From Chondrus crispus (Eukaryota; Rhodophyta; Florideophyceae; Gigartinales; Gigartinaceae): a DNA stretch of 64,000 nucleotides. This document shows, one piece after another, positions 1 to 10,282 of the stretch. Each line of letters starts with the position of its first letter. Position 1 is the stretch's first letter. The translations under genes were made by a program, and so were the position numbers. The notes beneath the pieces were generated by a model. That model searched no databases. It was not told the DNA's origin and was given only the letters and a program-made list of their open reading frames with translations. The DNA lies in the NCBI RefSeq assembly GCF_000350225.1, contig NW_005178990.1:178695-242694 (forward strand). The letters are read 5' to 3'.

Positions 1-855
1 AGCAAAAACCAGCCTGTTAAGACACGCCCTCAGTACGTACTGTACAGACGACGGTCCCCCATCTGTTTCGACGTCTGAGCTGCGGGTAGAAACTAAAAGC
101 GTCGACAAGAGCGCAGCCACTTGCGCAGTCGTTGTGTCCACGTGTGTGGCGGTTCCAATATCGGCGGTTCTGCCCGCAAGTTGGTCCTCGCGTCAGCAGA
201 CTCGCAAACGGCAGGGCGGCACTGCCCTCCTAAGCAAAAGCAGCCTGCAGCGCTCAATACTGGTGTTTAGGACCGGAAGCGTACAGTCTCTTGGGTACTG
301 CTGCACGGGATGACGGGATTAACGGACGCCCATTAACGGAAGCGTGCATGGCACCGCGCGGTCCAGTATTCCGGAAACGGCCGAGCGGAATGATCTCGAG
401 TGAGGGAGCAACGTACCAACGTGTCGGCACCGTACGCGGGAGCCTCGTGTCCGCATGCCAACAATGCATCCCCAAACCCTCCGCCTATTGGCTGTTCCCA
501 ATCAGTGAGTTGGCTGTTCCGGCGAGGCGCCATTCTACCGCACTGTAAATTGGGTGCATATCATACTAATTGGTTTCATACATGATGGACCATGGGCCAG
601 AAAGGGGTGCCCCACCTTGCTGGCATCATGTAGCCAATCAGATGACGGGCTGTTCCCAGTCAGTGAGTTCCCGAGTTCCCTGTGGAATGAGGTCAGCTTG
701 AACACGTCGACATTCAACTGTGTGCTCTATCACGTGCTCTACCCTTGAAGGGTAATACCTTCACGACCGCCATATGTGCATCCACACAGCCGCCGCTGCC
801 CCGCCGTCGTCACCACCGCCTCCCCCCCCCTTCCCTCCTCCACGCCCGCCTCGCC
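1..855. other. Upstream noncoding region of the GT92 gene
   Basis: No convincing gene is visible here. Two related stretches, about 498-520 and 633-670, each carry a CCAATCAG box followed by a shared GGCTGTTCC / AGTGAGTT pattern. They look like a short diverged duplication and could be CCAAT-type promoter elements for the gene starting at 856. That role is inferred only from position. No clear TATA box is seen. Confidence 0.3.
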
Positions 856-2534
856 ATGGCGCCCAAGCTCCCGCGGCTACGTCTCCTGCCGCTCCTCCTG
901 CCGCTCCTCCTCGTCCTCCTCCTCGTCCCCCTCCTCTTCCCCTTTCCGGCCAGGCTAGTCCGATGGGGAAAGACCAATCACTGNNNNNNNNNNNNNNNNN
1001 NNNNNNNNNNNNNNNNNNNNNNNNNNNNNNNNNNNNNNNNNNNNNNNNNNNNNNNNNNNNNNNNNNNNNNNNNNNNNNNNNNNCCAGGAAGGACCTTCCC
1101 CCCCCCCTCTCCCGCCTCCTCCCCCCGCGCCCGCGCCGTCCCTCCTCCGCGCCGTCCTGGAAGCAGCCGGCCGTCCTCGCCCTACACGCGCGTGCCTACA
1201 ACGGCTCGCACCACCTCCTCTCGCTTTTCACGGCGGGCGTCGACACCCAGTCCTTCTCGCGCGTCTTCACGCCGGCGGCCTGCCTCGTAGCGCGCGCCCA
1301 CGTCTTCCCGCTGCGCGCCACGCGCGCTGCGCGCGCGGAGTGCCTCGTCCCGCGCGCCGCCCTCGCGGACGGCGCACACGTCGAGCTGCTCCTGCTGCAT
1401 GACCGCGCCCTGCGCGACGCCCAGGCACACCCGACACGCCGCAACGGCGAGCTCTTCGAGCTGCTCCCCGGCGACGTCCACCCCGTCGAGGACGAGGGCA
1501 AGCTCACGCTGCACGCGCCCGCTTTACGCGCGCACCTGCGTGAAGGCGGCGGCCCGGGCGTGGCCCGCGTGCGCTCCCACGTGACATGGGCTGACGCGGC
1601 CCTGGATACGTCCACCGGCAGGCGGTGGGAGTTGTGCTTGATGACCGCCATGAAGCAGTACCCGTTCCTGCTCCCGCCGTGGCTGGAGTATTACAAGCGC
1701 ATGGGCGTCGACCAGGTGTTTGTGTACGATAACGGCGCCACGGAGGATCTGAGGGATGTACTTCGCGGGTGGGAGGGCTTTGCCCAGGCTGTGTGGTGGC
1801 CGTGGCCGCGCAGTCAGATGCAGAGTAACAACCACTTTCTCCTCGCAAGTGCCAACCGCTGTCGCTACGTCGCGTTTTTTGACGCCGATGAGTTCGTCAT
1901 GGTCGGCGGCCAGCCCGGGAGGGAGGGCGGCTTGAAGCGCTACGTCAAACTCAGAAACGCGCAGGGGTTCAACCAGATCTCGTTCCGCTTTCTGGTCATG
2001 GTCAACTCAGGGTTTGTCCGTCGACCAAAAGGCGACTTGCCGGAGCTCTATGTCCACAGAGCCGCAGAGCAGCCCATGTCAAGTGGCAAGGTCGTGATTG
2101 AGCGAGATCGGGAATGGATCGACCACAAGATTCATATTGTCAAGGGGAAGGGGCAAAAGATGTATTGGAACACGACGCTGGAGTTGGATCCGAATACGCT
2201 AGAGCACAGCGCGATGGTCGTGCATTATACGCACAGGTCGTGGGAGGACTTTGTGGCGAAGAACGAGGTCGGCGGCGCGAGTGTTATGACCACGGGGAGG
2301 CCGCCGAAAAAGCTCGACAAAGACAAGCCCGATCCAGAGTATATGAACGAGAACAAGGTGAGGTTTGACGCGTTTCGGAGCAGGTGGCGAAAGACGATGA
2401 AGATCAAGAATACAGGGAGGGTCATGGTTACGTGGAGGAGGAATGGGGCGTGGTGTACGGCGCGATATTGTCCGTCGTGTTGGCGCAGAGAGTTGGAAGG
2501 GACTAGATGTGAGCCAGGGAAGTTGACAACGTAA
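856..2534 (+). CDS. Family 92 glycosyltransferase (DUF23-like), type II membrane protein, interrupted by an assembly gap
   Basis: This is a probable Golgi or ER glycosyltransferase of the GT92/DUF23 type; the sugar and acceptor cannot be told. The ATG at 856 sits in a strong context (cgccATGGcg) and opens a Leu-rich hydrophobic segment typical of a signal anchor. After the 100-N gap (984-1083) coding resumes in a different frame, so the gap does not have its true length. The catalytic part, roughly 1,620-2,400, shows a WLEYYKRMGVD segment, YDNG, a Gln-containing SQMQSNNH stretch and the metal-binding FFDADEFV (DAD at 1881-1889). A later HYTHRSWEDF segment is also typical of the family. The stop is at 2532-2534. 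An upstream ATG at 774 shares the post-gap frame but lacks the signal anchor, so 856 is preferred. The family call is by motif pattern and moderately sure. Confidence 0.75.
984..1083. other. Assembly gap of exactly 100 N
   Basis: Exactly 100 N characters occur here, the conventional placeholder for a gap of unknown size. It falls inside the glycosyltransferase gene between the signal anchor and the stem region. The reading frame differs on the two sides, which shows that the real missing length is not 100 modulo 3. Confidence 0.95.
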
Positions 2535-2939
2535 AGAGCATTCGAGGATTGTAGCAATAGAGAACTCGCGGCGCAGCGTCTCTTGTAGACATGCAACTTT
2601 GGCACCGGCGAATACGTGTTTGTGTACGTAACTTTCCTCTAACATGTTACCTCCTGAGAGTAAGACTAGCTCAACAGCTGCTGGGAGGTATCCTGTACGG
2701 CCGTGGAGGGCTCTCTCTGATTCGTGTCTGCCGTGCAGATGTTAGGGCCACCGCGTAGGATTTTGATTTGGTTTTGGAATCATGATTACCCTTTGTGCAG
2801 TCAAGTGATCCCATGGTTTCGTCCGCGTAGCCAGTGCAGCGATGAGATCTTTGTAGTTTCGTCTTTGACGAACATAGTAAAAAGATACTCGAAGATGGTT
2901 AGATGCCGGCCGAGACGCCCGAAGAGTCGTTCACATGTC
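2535..2939. other. Intergenic region between convergent genes
   Basis: This holds the 3' ends of the convergent GT92 and rsmG genes. No ORF, repeat or RNA gene could be supported. No clear polyadenylation signal was identified. Confidence 0.4.
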
Positions 2940-3848
2940 TCACAAAGGCGTCTTCTTCGGCACCCCCGGCAACCTCGGAAACGCCCGTGGCGTAGCCTTC
3001 ACCTTTCTTACGGCCACAATACACTTCTTCCTTCCGTCAACATCTTCCGTCTCTTCCCCCTGCCCCTGCATCCACTCCCACGGCCACGCTTCGCGCACAC
3101 TTTCCAGCTTCCCGCCCAGCCTTCTGATGGCCTCCTTCGCGGCGGCGATCTCCTCAGCGCCCGCGCCCACGCTCTTCTGCGCGAATAACGCGCCCCCCAC
3201 CTTTGCCAGCGGCACGCACAGTTCGCAGCAAACGCGCATTTCCGCCAACGACCGTGCCACGACCGCGTCATACCGCCCCCGATGCATCTTACTCTGCCCG
3301 ACCTCCTCTGCCCTCCCCCACACGGACGAAACGTTGGGCAGGGCCAGCTCGCGCTCCACGAGGTCGTGGAAGCGCGTCTTCTTGCGCGCGGCCTCGAGCA
3401 GCGTGACGTCCCACTGCGGCCTCGCGATGGCCAGGACGAGCCCCGGGAACCCCGCGCCCGTGCCGACATCGACGACGAGCAGCCCGGTGGCAGCGGCCGC
3501 GGCCTCCGCGTCCAGCGCCGGTAGCAGGCTCAGCGCGTCCACGACGTGCTTGAGCAGCACGGCATCGCGCGTGCGGATCGCCGTGAGGTTGTACCGCTTG
3601 CTCTCGCTCAGCAGCAGATCCGTGAGCCGCACGAGGGTGTTGAGCCGCGCCACGTCCAGGCCCTGCGAGTGGGCCGCGCGGCGCAGCACCGCGTGCGCGG
3701 GGGCGATGTTTTGCTGCGTCGCGCAGCCGCGCAGCGCCACGCGCCGCAGTGGCCGCGCTCGGCATGCAGATCGCAGCACGTGACGCGCGCGCCGGGTCGG
3801 CAGCGAGACGGCGAAAGCCATGCGGCAGGGGGTGGGCCACGGAGCCAT
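2940..3848 (-). CDS. rsmG: Organellar 16S rRNA (guanine-N7)-methyltransferase RsmG/GidB
   Basis: RsmG transfers a methyl group from SAM to N7 of G527 (E. coli numbering) in small-subunit rRNA of bacterial-type ribosomes. The 302-residue product carries NLTAI near residues 87-91 and the SAM-binding VVDVGTGAGFPG at 125-136. It also has LLEAARKKTRF (150-160), GRAEE, RYDAVVARS (192-200) and the family-specific C-terminus PRLPGVPKKTP. Bacterial RsmG is about 205-240 residues. The extra N-terminal ~55 residues are rich in Arg, Ala and Ser with no acids, which fits a plastid or mitochondrial transit peptide. The ATG at 3848 is used; an alternative Met lies at residue 10. The gene is intronless, complete and on its own. 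Plastid location is an inference. Confidence 0.9.
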   Translation of the reverse strand: MAPWPTPCRMAFAVSLPTRRARHVLRSACRARPLRRVALRGCATQQNIAPAHAVLRRAAHSQGLDVARLNTLVRLTDLLLSESKRYNLTAIRTRDAVLLKHVVDALSLLPALDAEAAAAATGLLVVDVGTGAGFPGLVLAIARPQWDVTLLEAARKKTRFHDLVERELALPNVSSVWGRAEEVGQSKMHRGRYDAVVARSLAEMRVCCELCVPLAKVGGALFAQKSVGAGAEEIAAAKEAIRRLGGKLESVREAWPWEWMQGQGEETEDVDGRKKCIVAVRKVKATPRAFPRLPGVPKKTPL

Positions 3849-3887
3849 GTAGACAAAGATGGTGCGCGGGGGCGGCGGGCGAGGAGG

Positions 3888-4937
3888 TTAGAAATATTGC
3901 AATGAGATCGGGGAGGATTTGTGGGTGGGGACCCGATTTTGGCGGGTAAGGAACCTGTCCGAGGCCCCACTCGTGTCCCCGGTCGGCTGTTCAACGGCCA
4001 GGTGCACGGGGACCTCTCCGCTGCCGACCGTATGACTCAAGCTGACGGGTGGCGCTCCTACACCCCAAGTACCAAGTCTGTCACCCCTGTCACCCGTACT
4101 TAGCTCCCGTGCGGGTACTGGGCCACAATCCGTCGTTGGGGGGCGAGGAGCCTGGTGGCGTAGGTCGGCCGACCCGACCGAGAAACGTCCCGGGCCAGCA
4201 GTGAACAGGTCAGTCTCGGTGACGTTGACCCCATGCTGCACGATGACACGTGAGTCCGCCCACAGCGTATCTAGCCGTAGGCCAGCAGCCCGAGCCGTCC
4301 GCATTCCATTCTCGGTCAAAATCCGGTCCGCGGAATCCTGGTCGCCGGCCCGAAGTGACTTGATTGCCTCCTCAAAAACAGGGATTAGGGCGTTGGACAC
4401 TGCCGACCACCCTTTGTTGAGCAAAAGGTACGATTTGTCCTCCGAGCACAACGCGCAGCAGCGGTAGCACCCGATGGCCCTCCAACCCTTCCAGCTAATC
4501 AACACCCCGGGAAGTCGGACTAACCCGGAACAGCCGTGTCTCGGGCACCCGGTAAGACTGCCTGTACGGCGTCGCGGGGACTCGCGGACAAGTATCATGT
4601 GCACGCCCCCCTCTTCGACATTATGGTTGAGCCAATCCCGTGCACTCCGCATAGCTGTTGAGGCCCGAACGTCGCGAGGGGTGGTAGATGTCCTGCGGGC
4701 AATCTGCCGTGCATTGATATGCACGCTCTCCCTAACCGTGACTCGGCTGGTGCTTTCGGTGAAAATCGATATCTGCCCGGACTCCCCCTCTGCGATTCTG
4801 ACGCACACTCTAGACCTTAGAGTGATGCTGCCCACGGCCTGCCTGGGTTCTTCGTAACCTCCAGGCTCTCTAAAACTCATGCTGAAATCACGTATAGGTG
4901 CTATCACCCGACCAGCCGTCATACCAAGCGATAACAT
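3888..4937 (-). CDS. Unrecognised ORF C of a three-frame cluster
   Basis: This 349-residue frame starts with an ATG placed two bases after the TAA stop of the preceding ORF on the same strand. I do not recognise it. It contains a Cys cluster (CYRCCALC) in the middle, then a more orderly helical stretch (about KGWSAVSNALIPVFEEAIKS) that looks like real protein. The last third is rich in Pro, Gly, Ser and Arg and may not be translated. It could be a separate gene, a downstream exon, or the frame-shifted continuation of the ORF at 4940-6211. It starts only 39 bp from the rsmG start, and both genes are on the minus strand. Confidence 0.35.
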   Translation of the reverse strand: MLSLGMTAGRVIAPIRDFSMSFREPGGYEEPRQAVGSITLRSRVCVRIAEGESGQISIFTESTSRVTVRESVHINARQIARRTSTTPRDVRASTAMRSARDWLNHNVEEGGVHMILVRESPRRRTGSLTGCPRHGCSGLVRLPGVLISWKGWRAIGCYRCCALCSEDKSYLLLNKGWSAVSNALIPVFEEAIKSLRAGDQDSADRILTENGMRTARAAGLRLDTLWADSRVIVQHGVNVTETDLFTAGPGRFSVGSADLRHQAPRPPTTDCGPVPARELSTGDRGDRLGTWGVGAPPVSLSHTVGSGEVPVHLAVEQPTGDTSGASDRFLTRQNRVPTHKSSPISLQYF

Positions 4938-4939
4938 AT

Positions 4940-6211
4940 TTAGTTGTCAACTGCTTCATCGCCAAACTTACCTGCAAGATCCGCCCGGTACGTCGCCTCC
5001 TCCTTAGTAGCCACTATGTGTATATGCCCGTCACGAGCCGCAAGCCATCTCCGACCCAGTATGGAACATAGCTTCTGCTCATCTGGGTCAAGTATGCCGG
5101 TGGCGACAATCTGCCCCGCGTACAAGGGCCCGAGTGATGACCCGTTCCCGTCACAGCACTCCCGAAACAAGGAGAAGAAACAGTTTTCAACGGGGTGCAT
5201 AGGAATATGGTAGGGGCTTAACGCCATAGTACGTATAGCGTGTACGGCCGGCGTCCTACTGCACCTACCCAACATGCCGTATGAGCTGTCGGCATAAAGA
5301 CATGAAAGAGCGCTGCCCACCCTGGAACAAGCTGCCATTTTAGGAAATCTGACGTTCGGGTAGCCGGCCACACTCGTCCAGTCGCCATCCATGATCAGAC
5401 TGAGTGAACGCTCCAGTCTCGAATCAACAAAGGCGCTCCTACCACCGGACCCTACCACGTATACGCCCGACTGCCGGCATCGACCGCACCGCATATCGCC
5501 ATCGTAATCCACCCATTTCGCGGCATTGGCGGCGTCGTACAGGTCAGTGACGTAAGCGTACAGGTGCACCCCTTCTCCCAACTCGTCGATGAATACCGCT
5601 AGGTCGCTACCGCCGCCCAAATCGTCCCAATCCGGTGCGATGGTCCCATCAACAAACGCGTTCACCGTCAGTCTCCTACTGTGGTAGCACTCCTGCGGCC
5701 ACCACGAAGGGCAAAAAGATTCGCACTCCAGCCAGGCAGGCGGCTTTGTGTCCATGAATGTCTTAGTCATGGACCGCCAGGCGTCCGGCACACCAGCAGG
5801 TCGAGAGTGATACCTAACATAAAAGGCCCGACCGACTGCCGGAAATGGCACATTGAACTCGACCGACGGGACATCCCTCAAGGGGGCATCACCTTCTTCG
5901 ACATCCTGGACCGCACCAGCAGCAACCAGGTTGCCGAACTCATCATACATAGCTCGGGACTCAGCCATATAGCTCAGCCACCCGTGTTTGATGTTAGACG
6001 ACCATAGTGATACAGCTAAGTCGCTAACCGCATCTATCCAAACCGTAAGACCTCTACATTTAAGCTGAAACCGATGGCCAACCGTTGTATAGCTCCAATC
6101 GTGGTATAGAGTCTCCGGACATGCAAATTTTGCACGTATCCAAAGTCGCATACATCCCAGGGAATCGGACAGAGCCCTTCTTCCTGGCACAACTTGGTGG
6201 ACTGAGCCCAC
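4940..6211 (-). CDS. Unrecognised ORF B of a three-frame cluster
   Basis: This is a 423-codon open frame whose first in-frame ATG is at 6151; the upstream boundary codon is GTG. Composition looks protein-like: many aromatic and acidic residues, balanced hydrophobics, a CGRC motif in the middle and repeated CxxxxC pairs. No family was recognised. It overlaps ORF A (6034-6798) by 178 bases in another frame and ends in TAA two bases before the ATG of ORF C. The absence of an upstream ATG suggests it continues ORF A through a frameshift or a short intron rather than starting alone. Confidence 0.4.
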   Translation of the reverse strand: MGSVHQVVPGRRALSDSLGCMRLWIRAKFACPETLYHDWSYTTVGHRFQLKCRGLTVWIDAVSDLAVSLWSSNIKHGWLSYMAESRAMYDEFGNLVAAGAVQDVEEGDAPLRDVPSVEFNVPFPAVGRAFYVRYHSRPAGVPDAWRSMTKTFMDTKPPAWLECESFCPSWWPQECYHSRRLTVNAFVDGTIAPDWDDLGGGSDLAVFIDELGEGVHLYAYVTDLYDAANAAKWVDYDGDMRCGRCRQSGVYVVGSGGRSAFVDSRLERSLSLIMDGDWTSVAGYPNVRFPKMAACSRVGSALSCLYADSSYGMLGRCSRTPAVHAIRTMALSPYHIPMHPVENCFFSLFRECCDGNGSSLGPLYAGQIVATGILDPDEQKLCSILGRRWLAARDGHIHIVATKEEATYRADLAGKFGDEAVDN

Positions 6212-6798
6212 TGTAGAGCAATATGCCGCCGGGAAGCGTTGAACACTCGGATGGAATCTTTGGCACTGTACTCTGGCTTGGGGTCCTCATCACCAGTGGT
6301 CCCGATGACGTCGTCGCTACTGTGTGATCTACGCCGCGACCAAGGGTAATCTGGGTCAGGGGGGGACACATCACCACCTCGGCGGCGCGGTCCACGACTA
6401 GCATCGCACACACCGACTGTCCCCCAACCTTGCGACTCGCTGTCTGTGAGCGTGCCGCTGAGTGCCGACGACGCGAGGTCGCGCTCCTGCTCCCCGCGTC
6501 CATGCCTGTCGGCGCGACTCACAAAGTGAGTCGACTGGCCTTCTATAGCCCGCGTAATGGCACGAACTACAGGATGCGGGTCTTCAACAACATGGTAACT
6601 GTTGCGCCTGCAGCCCTGCTCACAATGCTCACGGCATCGTCGGCAGCGCGTGCAGCTTCGCACTGCGTGACAGTCTCCGACCACGCACTTGGGGCACGGA
6701 CAGTGCGTTTCACACCTTCCACACACATGAGTAGCGTTCCATGCGCATCGAGAAATGCGCCCGGACGACGTGGTAGTGACAAATGAGCACCTAGTCAT
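6034..6798 (-). CDS. Unrecognised Cys-rich ORF A of a three-frame cluster
   Basis: This 254-residue frame starts with ATG at 6798. Its first 63 residues hold about 13 Cys plus several His in CxxC spacing (for example HVCGRCETHCPCPKC and CTRCRRCREHC), which suggests one or two zinc-binding modules. A Ser/Arg/Asp-rich, probably disordered stretch follows. The last part reads as ordered protein up to about residue 225. No known zinc-finger family fits clearly. It overlaps ORF B in another frame. A, B and C fill 2.9 kb of one strand with almost no spacing, in three different frames. Confidence 0.4.
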   Translation of the reverse strand: MTRCSFVTTTSSGRISRCAWNATHVCGRCETHCPCPKCVVGDCHAVRSCTRCRRCREHCEQGCRRNSYHVVEDPHPVVRAITRAIEGQSTHFVSRADRHGRGEQERDLASSALSGTLTDSESQGWGTVGVCDASRGPRRRGGDVSPPDPDYPWSRRRSHSSDDVIGTTGDEDPKPEYSAKDSIRVFNASRRHIALQWAQSTKLCQEEGLCPIPWDVCDFGYVQNLHVRRLYTTIGAIQRLAIGFSLNVEVLRFG

Positions 6799-7167
6799 TG
6801 TGGTAGCACATACTCAACCCTCGGGTCCCATGATGAAACCCCCGCACGGTCGGAGGATCGGCCCTGACTACGCCATAAAGCAAAGAGCAGGTCGGTCCCT
6901 TCTTTCAGCCATAAAAATGACTGAAGAGTGGTACGCCCCCCTCGACTCGATACAACACCACAAACTAAATTTACCTCGGTGGGCGAGGTACGGAGCCGGA
7001 GCAGCGAATGTTGTTACGTCGCTGCAGAGTGGAGAGGAGAAAGCGCGGTAAACGTTTGAATAAACTGCGAAAATTCGTGAGCGGGGAACAGCGAAGCGAC
7101 GGCTTTTATTTATATAGAAGGTAATTCTTCCAGCAAATTTGTACAATTATTTCACTAAATTTTCTAT
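6799..7167. other. Intergenic stretch, nothing recognised
   Basis: This lies upstream of the Cys-rich ORF A on the minus strand. No gene, repeat or clear promoter motif was found. Confidence 0.3.
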
Positions 7168-7386
7168 TTAGTTACACCGGGCCGGGGACACATAACAGTT
7201 CAACATCGCATCGACGTCGTCAACCTTCTCAATAGCGCGCTCATACAGCTCCATAGATCGCACCGCGTCACGCTCTACTCCTCGGTACCCTCTTTGAGCA
7301 AAACACTGAGGTTCACCATCATCGTACAGACTTTGTGTTCTTCGATCGCAGTTTCGTACAAAAGTTTCGCTTGTCTCTAGCGTCAC
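7168..7386 (-). pseudogene. Sel1-repeat protein fragment
   Basis: The frame contains GVERDAVRSMELYERAIE followed by DAMLN, the classic shape of a Sel1-like repeat (a helical protein-interaction repeat). Only about one repeat is present and no complete protein can be built around it. It is best read as a remnant. A larger Sel1 remnant occurs near 57.9-58.4 kb, so this family has been copied or broken more than once in this region. Confidence 0.5.
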
Positions 7387-7430
7387 AACCCACCCCTCGT
7401 ACCCCTAGCGCAAAAATATTCTGAGGTTAA

Positions 7431-9720
7431 TCATGGCCTGTGTGCTTGAATTCTCATCCTGACTTCCCGCATAATGGAGGGTTTAAACAAGCACATTTCT
7501 GATTTTCTCTTTCTCGCACTAGTAAACCGAGAAGCCCACTGTCCGGCAATAGCCAGCACAATCCGAAGTCCTTCTCTTGAAAACAACGTCGCGTATTCGC
7601 TTATCGTGCGTTCCAATAAAGCCTTTCTAACAAGATCATACGTCATGAAGTCACACTCGGTCAGCTCTCCTTCAGAGAAAAAGGCTTCCTTACCGAGACC
7701 ATTGCCTTTTGCTTCCCTCCACTTCACATCCCCGCCACTTCCAACGCACAAGTCCGAAAAATTGGCAATCGTGTCCAACTGATTCCATTTCCGGGAACAA
7801 ACAATTTGGCATCAAAGGCTTTGATCATTTGCGCTGCTTGTATCAAGTTCAATGTCCTCGCCACATACATCATTGTTGATCCCAAATCCGACAGAATTCT
7901 CACACGTCTGAACCGAGCGTAAATTTCATTCCTCTCCAGTGCCGCTACGCTGAGCAAAAAAGTGGCCCTCCCGAAATGTTCATGTCAATCAGATTCTCCG
8001 CCCTACCAATCAAGTCCTCGATTTCTTCAGTCTGGTTAGACATCGCTGTGCCACTTTCCACAACCCTCGTGCCTCCCATAAGCAGTGGTTCTCTCACAGT
8101 GAGACACTCATCACGGAGACTCACGCATTGCTTCTGCATAACCGACAGAGCATCTCTTTCCCACGATACGGTCAACAGTATAAGGCAACTTCTTGTCTCT
8201 CCCAGAAAGGGTCACAGGCCCCAGTGTCAAGGCAGACTGCTCCAGAAGTCTCCCACTCTCAACTGCAAGTTTGCAAAGTTTCTTTCGGAACGGTTTCCAT
8301 CCCGCCCACAAAATCATGCGCACTCCCTCTTATCGCTGAATCCAGAATCCGCAAACCCGAGTCTATTGCGAGTCTCAACGTACGGAATTCCACTCCTTCC
8401 ATGATAGCTCCGCAGACAGACCCACAACTTTCTCCCACACCGTTTTCCTTTCTCCACTTTTAAACAAAACAGGTCTCCAAGCCCTGGCCTGTGCATCTTC
8501 CTTTCCTTCCACTCATCTTCCAAGTTTTGTTCGCGAGCTCAATCAGCTCCCCGGTCTTCTTCACCATTCGGGTCTCACTCGACACCAAATGAAAGCACCG
8601 TTCCTGCAGCGGGAACGCACTCAGACTGACGATGCTTCTCCCCTCCACAATTTCCCCAAGGAAGTTCTCCCTGATCCCCAGCTGCTCCTGCAGATTCTCC
8701 AGTGCAAAATCATTGTGCGGCAACGGCTCGAACTCTCTTTCGTCCAGCTTGGTGTTCTGGTGGGCCTCCGTTTTTGACATGTCAACGTTATGCATAACGC
8801 CCCCCATGTTCACCAAGATCGCCAGCCACTCCACTCTCTCGATATGAAACCCCTCCATTTCTTTCACCAATGAAACCTGCATCTCCTGCATGATCCCCGA
8901 TAGCTTCAGAGCGTACGTCCTGTACCCCTTTTCAGCTGACTCCATCATATTTACCTGTCTTGCGTCAAACGGAAAACCCCAGCCTGACTCGGCCACCCCT
9001 CGCAATACTTCTGTCTTCGACACATCTGAGTCTTCACCCGTCAGTACGCAACTTTCCAGTCACAGCACTAATCCAGCCATGGCTAACACTCGGCTTACAG
9101 CGTAGTCCCGTTGATTCTCGTACTGCTGCATATTGTTCAAACCTGACAAATCTTCGTCCTCTTTTGCGGCAACTCGAAACTCCTTCACCCACCCTCCCAG
9201 CCCTTGCGGAGCAAACGCTACAGACCACCGCAGGCAAACCTCCTCTGGTTTGTAAGACATCTGACGCGCTTTCGGCACACTCTCTCCCCCAAAGCATTGC
9301 CGCAACACCGTATGATACACGTATCGGATTGTTATGGACAGTACACGCACCAGTATCATTGTGCCCTGGAGAAAAATGTCGCCTTGCCATGAGAGTATGT
9401 GGTGATATCCATGTTTTCGATGTGCAGGTGACAACGGGAATTTCCACAAAAAGGCGATTCTCGATGAGTTTGTCGCTGACTAACAGCTCATCCGCCATCT
9501 CATCCTCAGACAGGACCTCCGTTTCAAAATGTCCTTCGTTCTGGCCCTTTCCTCGCCTGCGCTTATCTTTGCTCTCTTCGGCATCCAGAAGCATTTTAAC
9601 TTTCACTTGGAAGCTCACGCTACAAACACACGAAGCTGCCACAAGCCCTACGCTGTCCGCAAGAAGTGCAGCAGCGCAAGTAGCAATGCGACAATCGCCG
9701 TGAACACTTCCTTGGTATCG
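7431..9720 (-). pseudogene. Long frame-broken gene of unknown function
   Basis: At least six consecutive minus-strand frames (7431-7778, 7724-7957, 7945-8175, 8111-8523, 8460-9023 and 9034-9642) abut or overlap and together read like one helical protein of several hundred residues. Protein-like stretches include EKGYRTYALKLSGIMQEM, ENLQEQLGIRENFLGEIVEG and YKPEEVCLRWSVAFAPQGLG. A hydrophobic segment (AIVALLLALLHFL) lies near the 5' end around 9,660-9,700. Several segments lack ATG codons. The pattern fits a decayed gene with multiple indels; many short introns are the alternative. I do not recognise the family. Confidence 0.45.
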
Positions 9721-10277
9721 TTCTCAGTTTGAATCGAAATTTAAAGTACGATGTAAATAGCTGGGACACTGGTGTTGGCCAGGTCGAAGTATCCTGCGAC
9801 GCGTACGTTGTGTGCCTTGCGCCAAGACGGTTAGATAAAGTTGCAAGCGTTCCAGGCCGTCCGGGGCAGGCAGACCGCGCAATAAGCGAACAGGACGATG
9901 AAAACGTTGTCTGCGAGATGGCCCAGCACCAAAAGTTTCGGGACAGTTTTCGTCGCACTGTTTGCTTATATCGCGGCCTTCCTGTCGTGGATCGACTTGA
10001 ACGCTTGCGACTTTATCTCACCGTCGTGGCGCGAAGGCTAAGACGTTGTCTGCAAGATGGACCAGCATCATTGTTCAGGATGGCGAAAAAGGAAATGATC
10101 TGGTGTTAAGGAGTACATTTTCGAAAAGTCGCGGGTTGTATTTGGCTTTTGCGGTCACTCTTAAGAGCGACCGTAATAGCCAAATGTTTTCAAAGCAATT
10201 ACTGTGAAAACAGTCGATTTTCTTTGGTAGGCAAGGGGTGAAATGCTTTTTGATAGCGGAAGAGGAGGGAGGCAGGT
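9721..10277. other. Flank of the Copia element with a 46-bp palindrome
   Basis: No convincing gene is present; a 126-codon plus-strand frame (9729-10109) has no recognisable features. A near-perfect inverted repeat of two 23-bp halves occupies 10140-10185, centred on CTCTTAAGAG and bounded by ATTTGGCT and AGCCAAAT. Confidence 0.4.
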
Positions 10278-10282
10278 GCGAG

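Noticed and set aside
1182..1848. Antisense ORFs within the GT92 gene
   Set aside because: GC-rich coding sequence keeps the other frames open. The sense strand carries all the family motifs.
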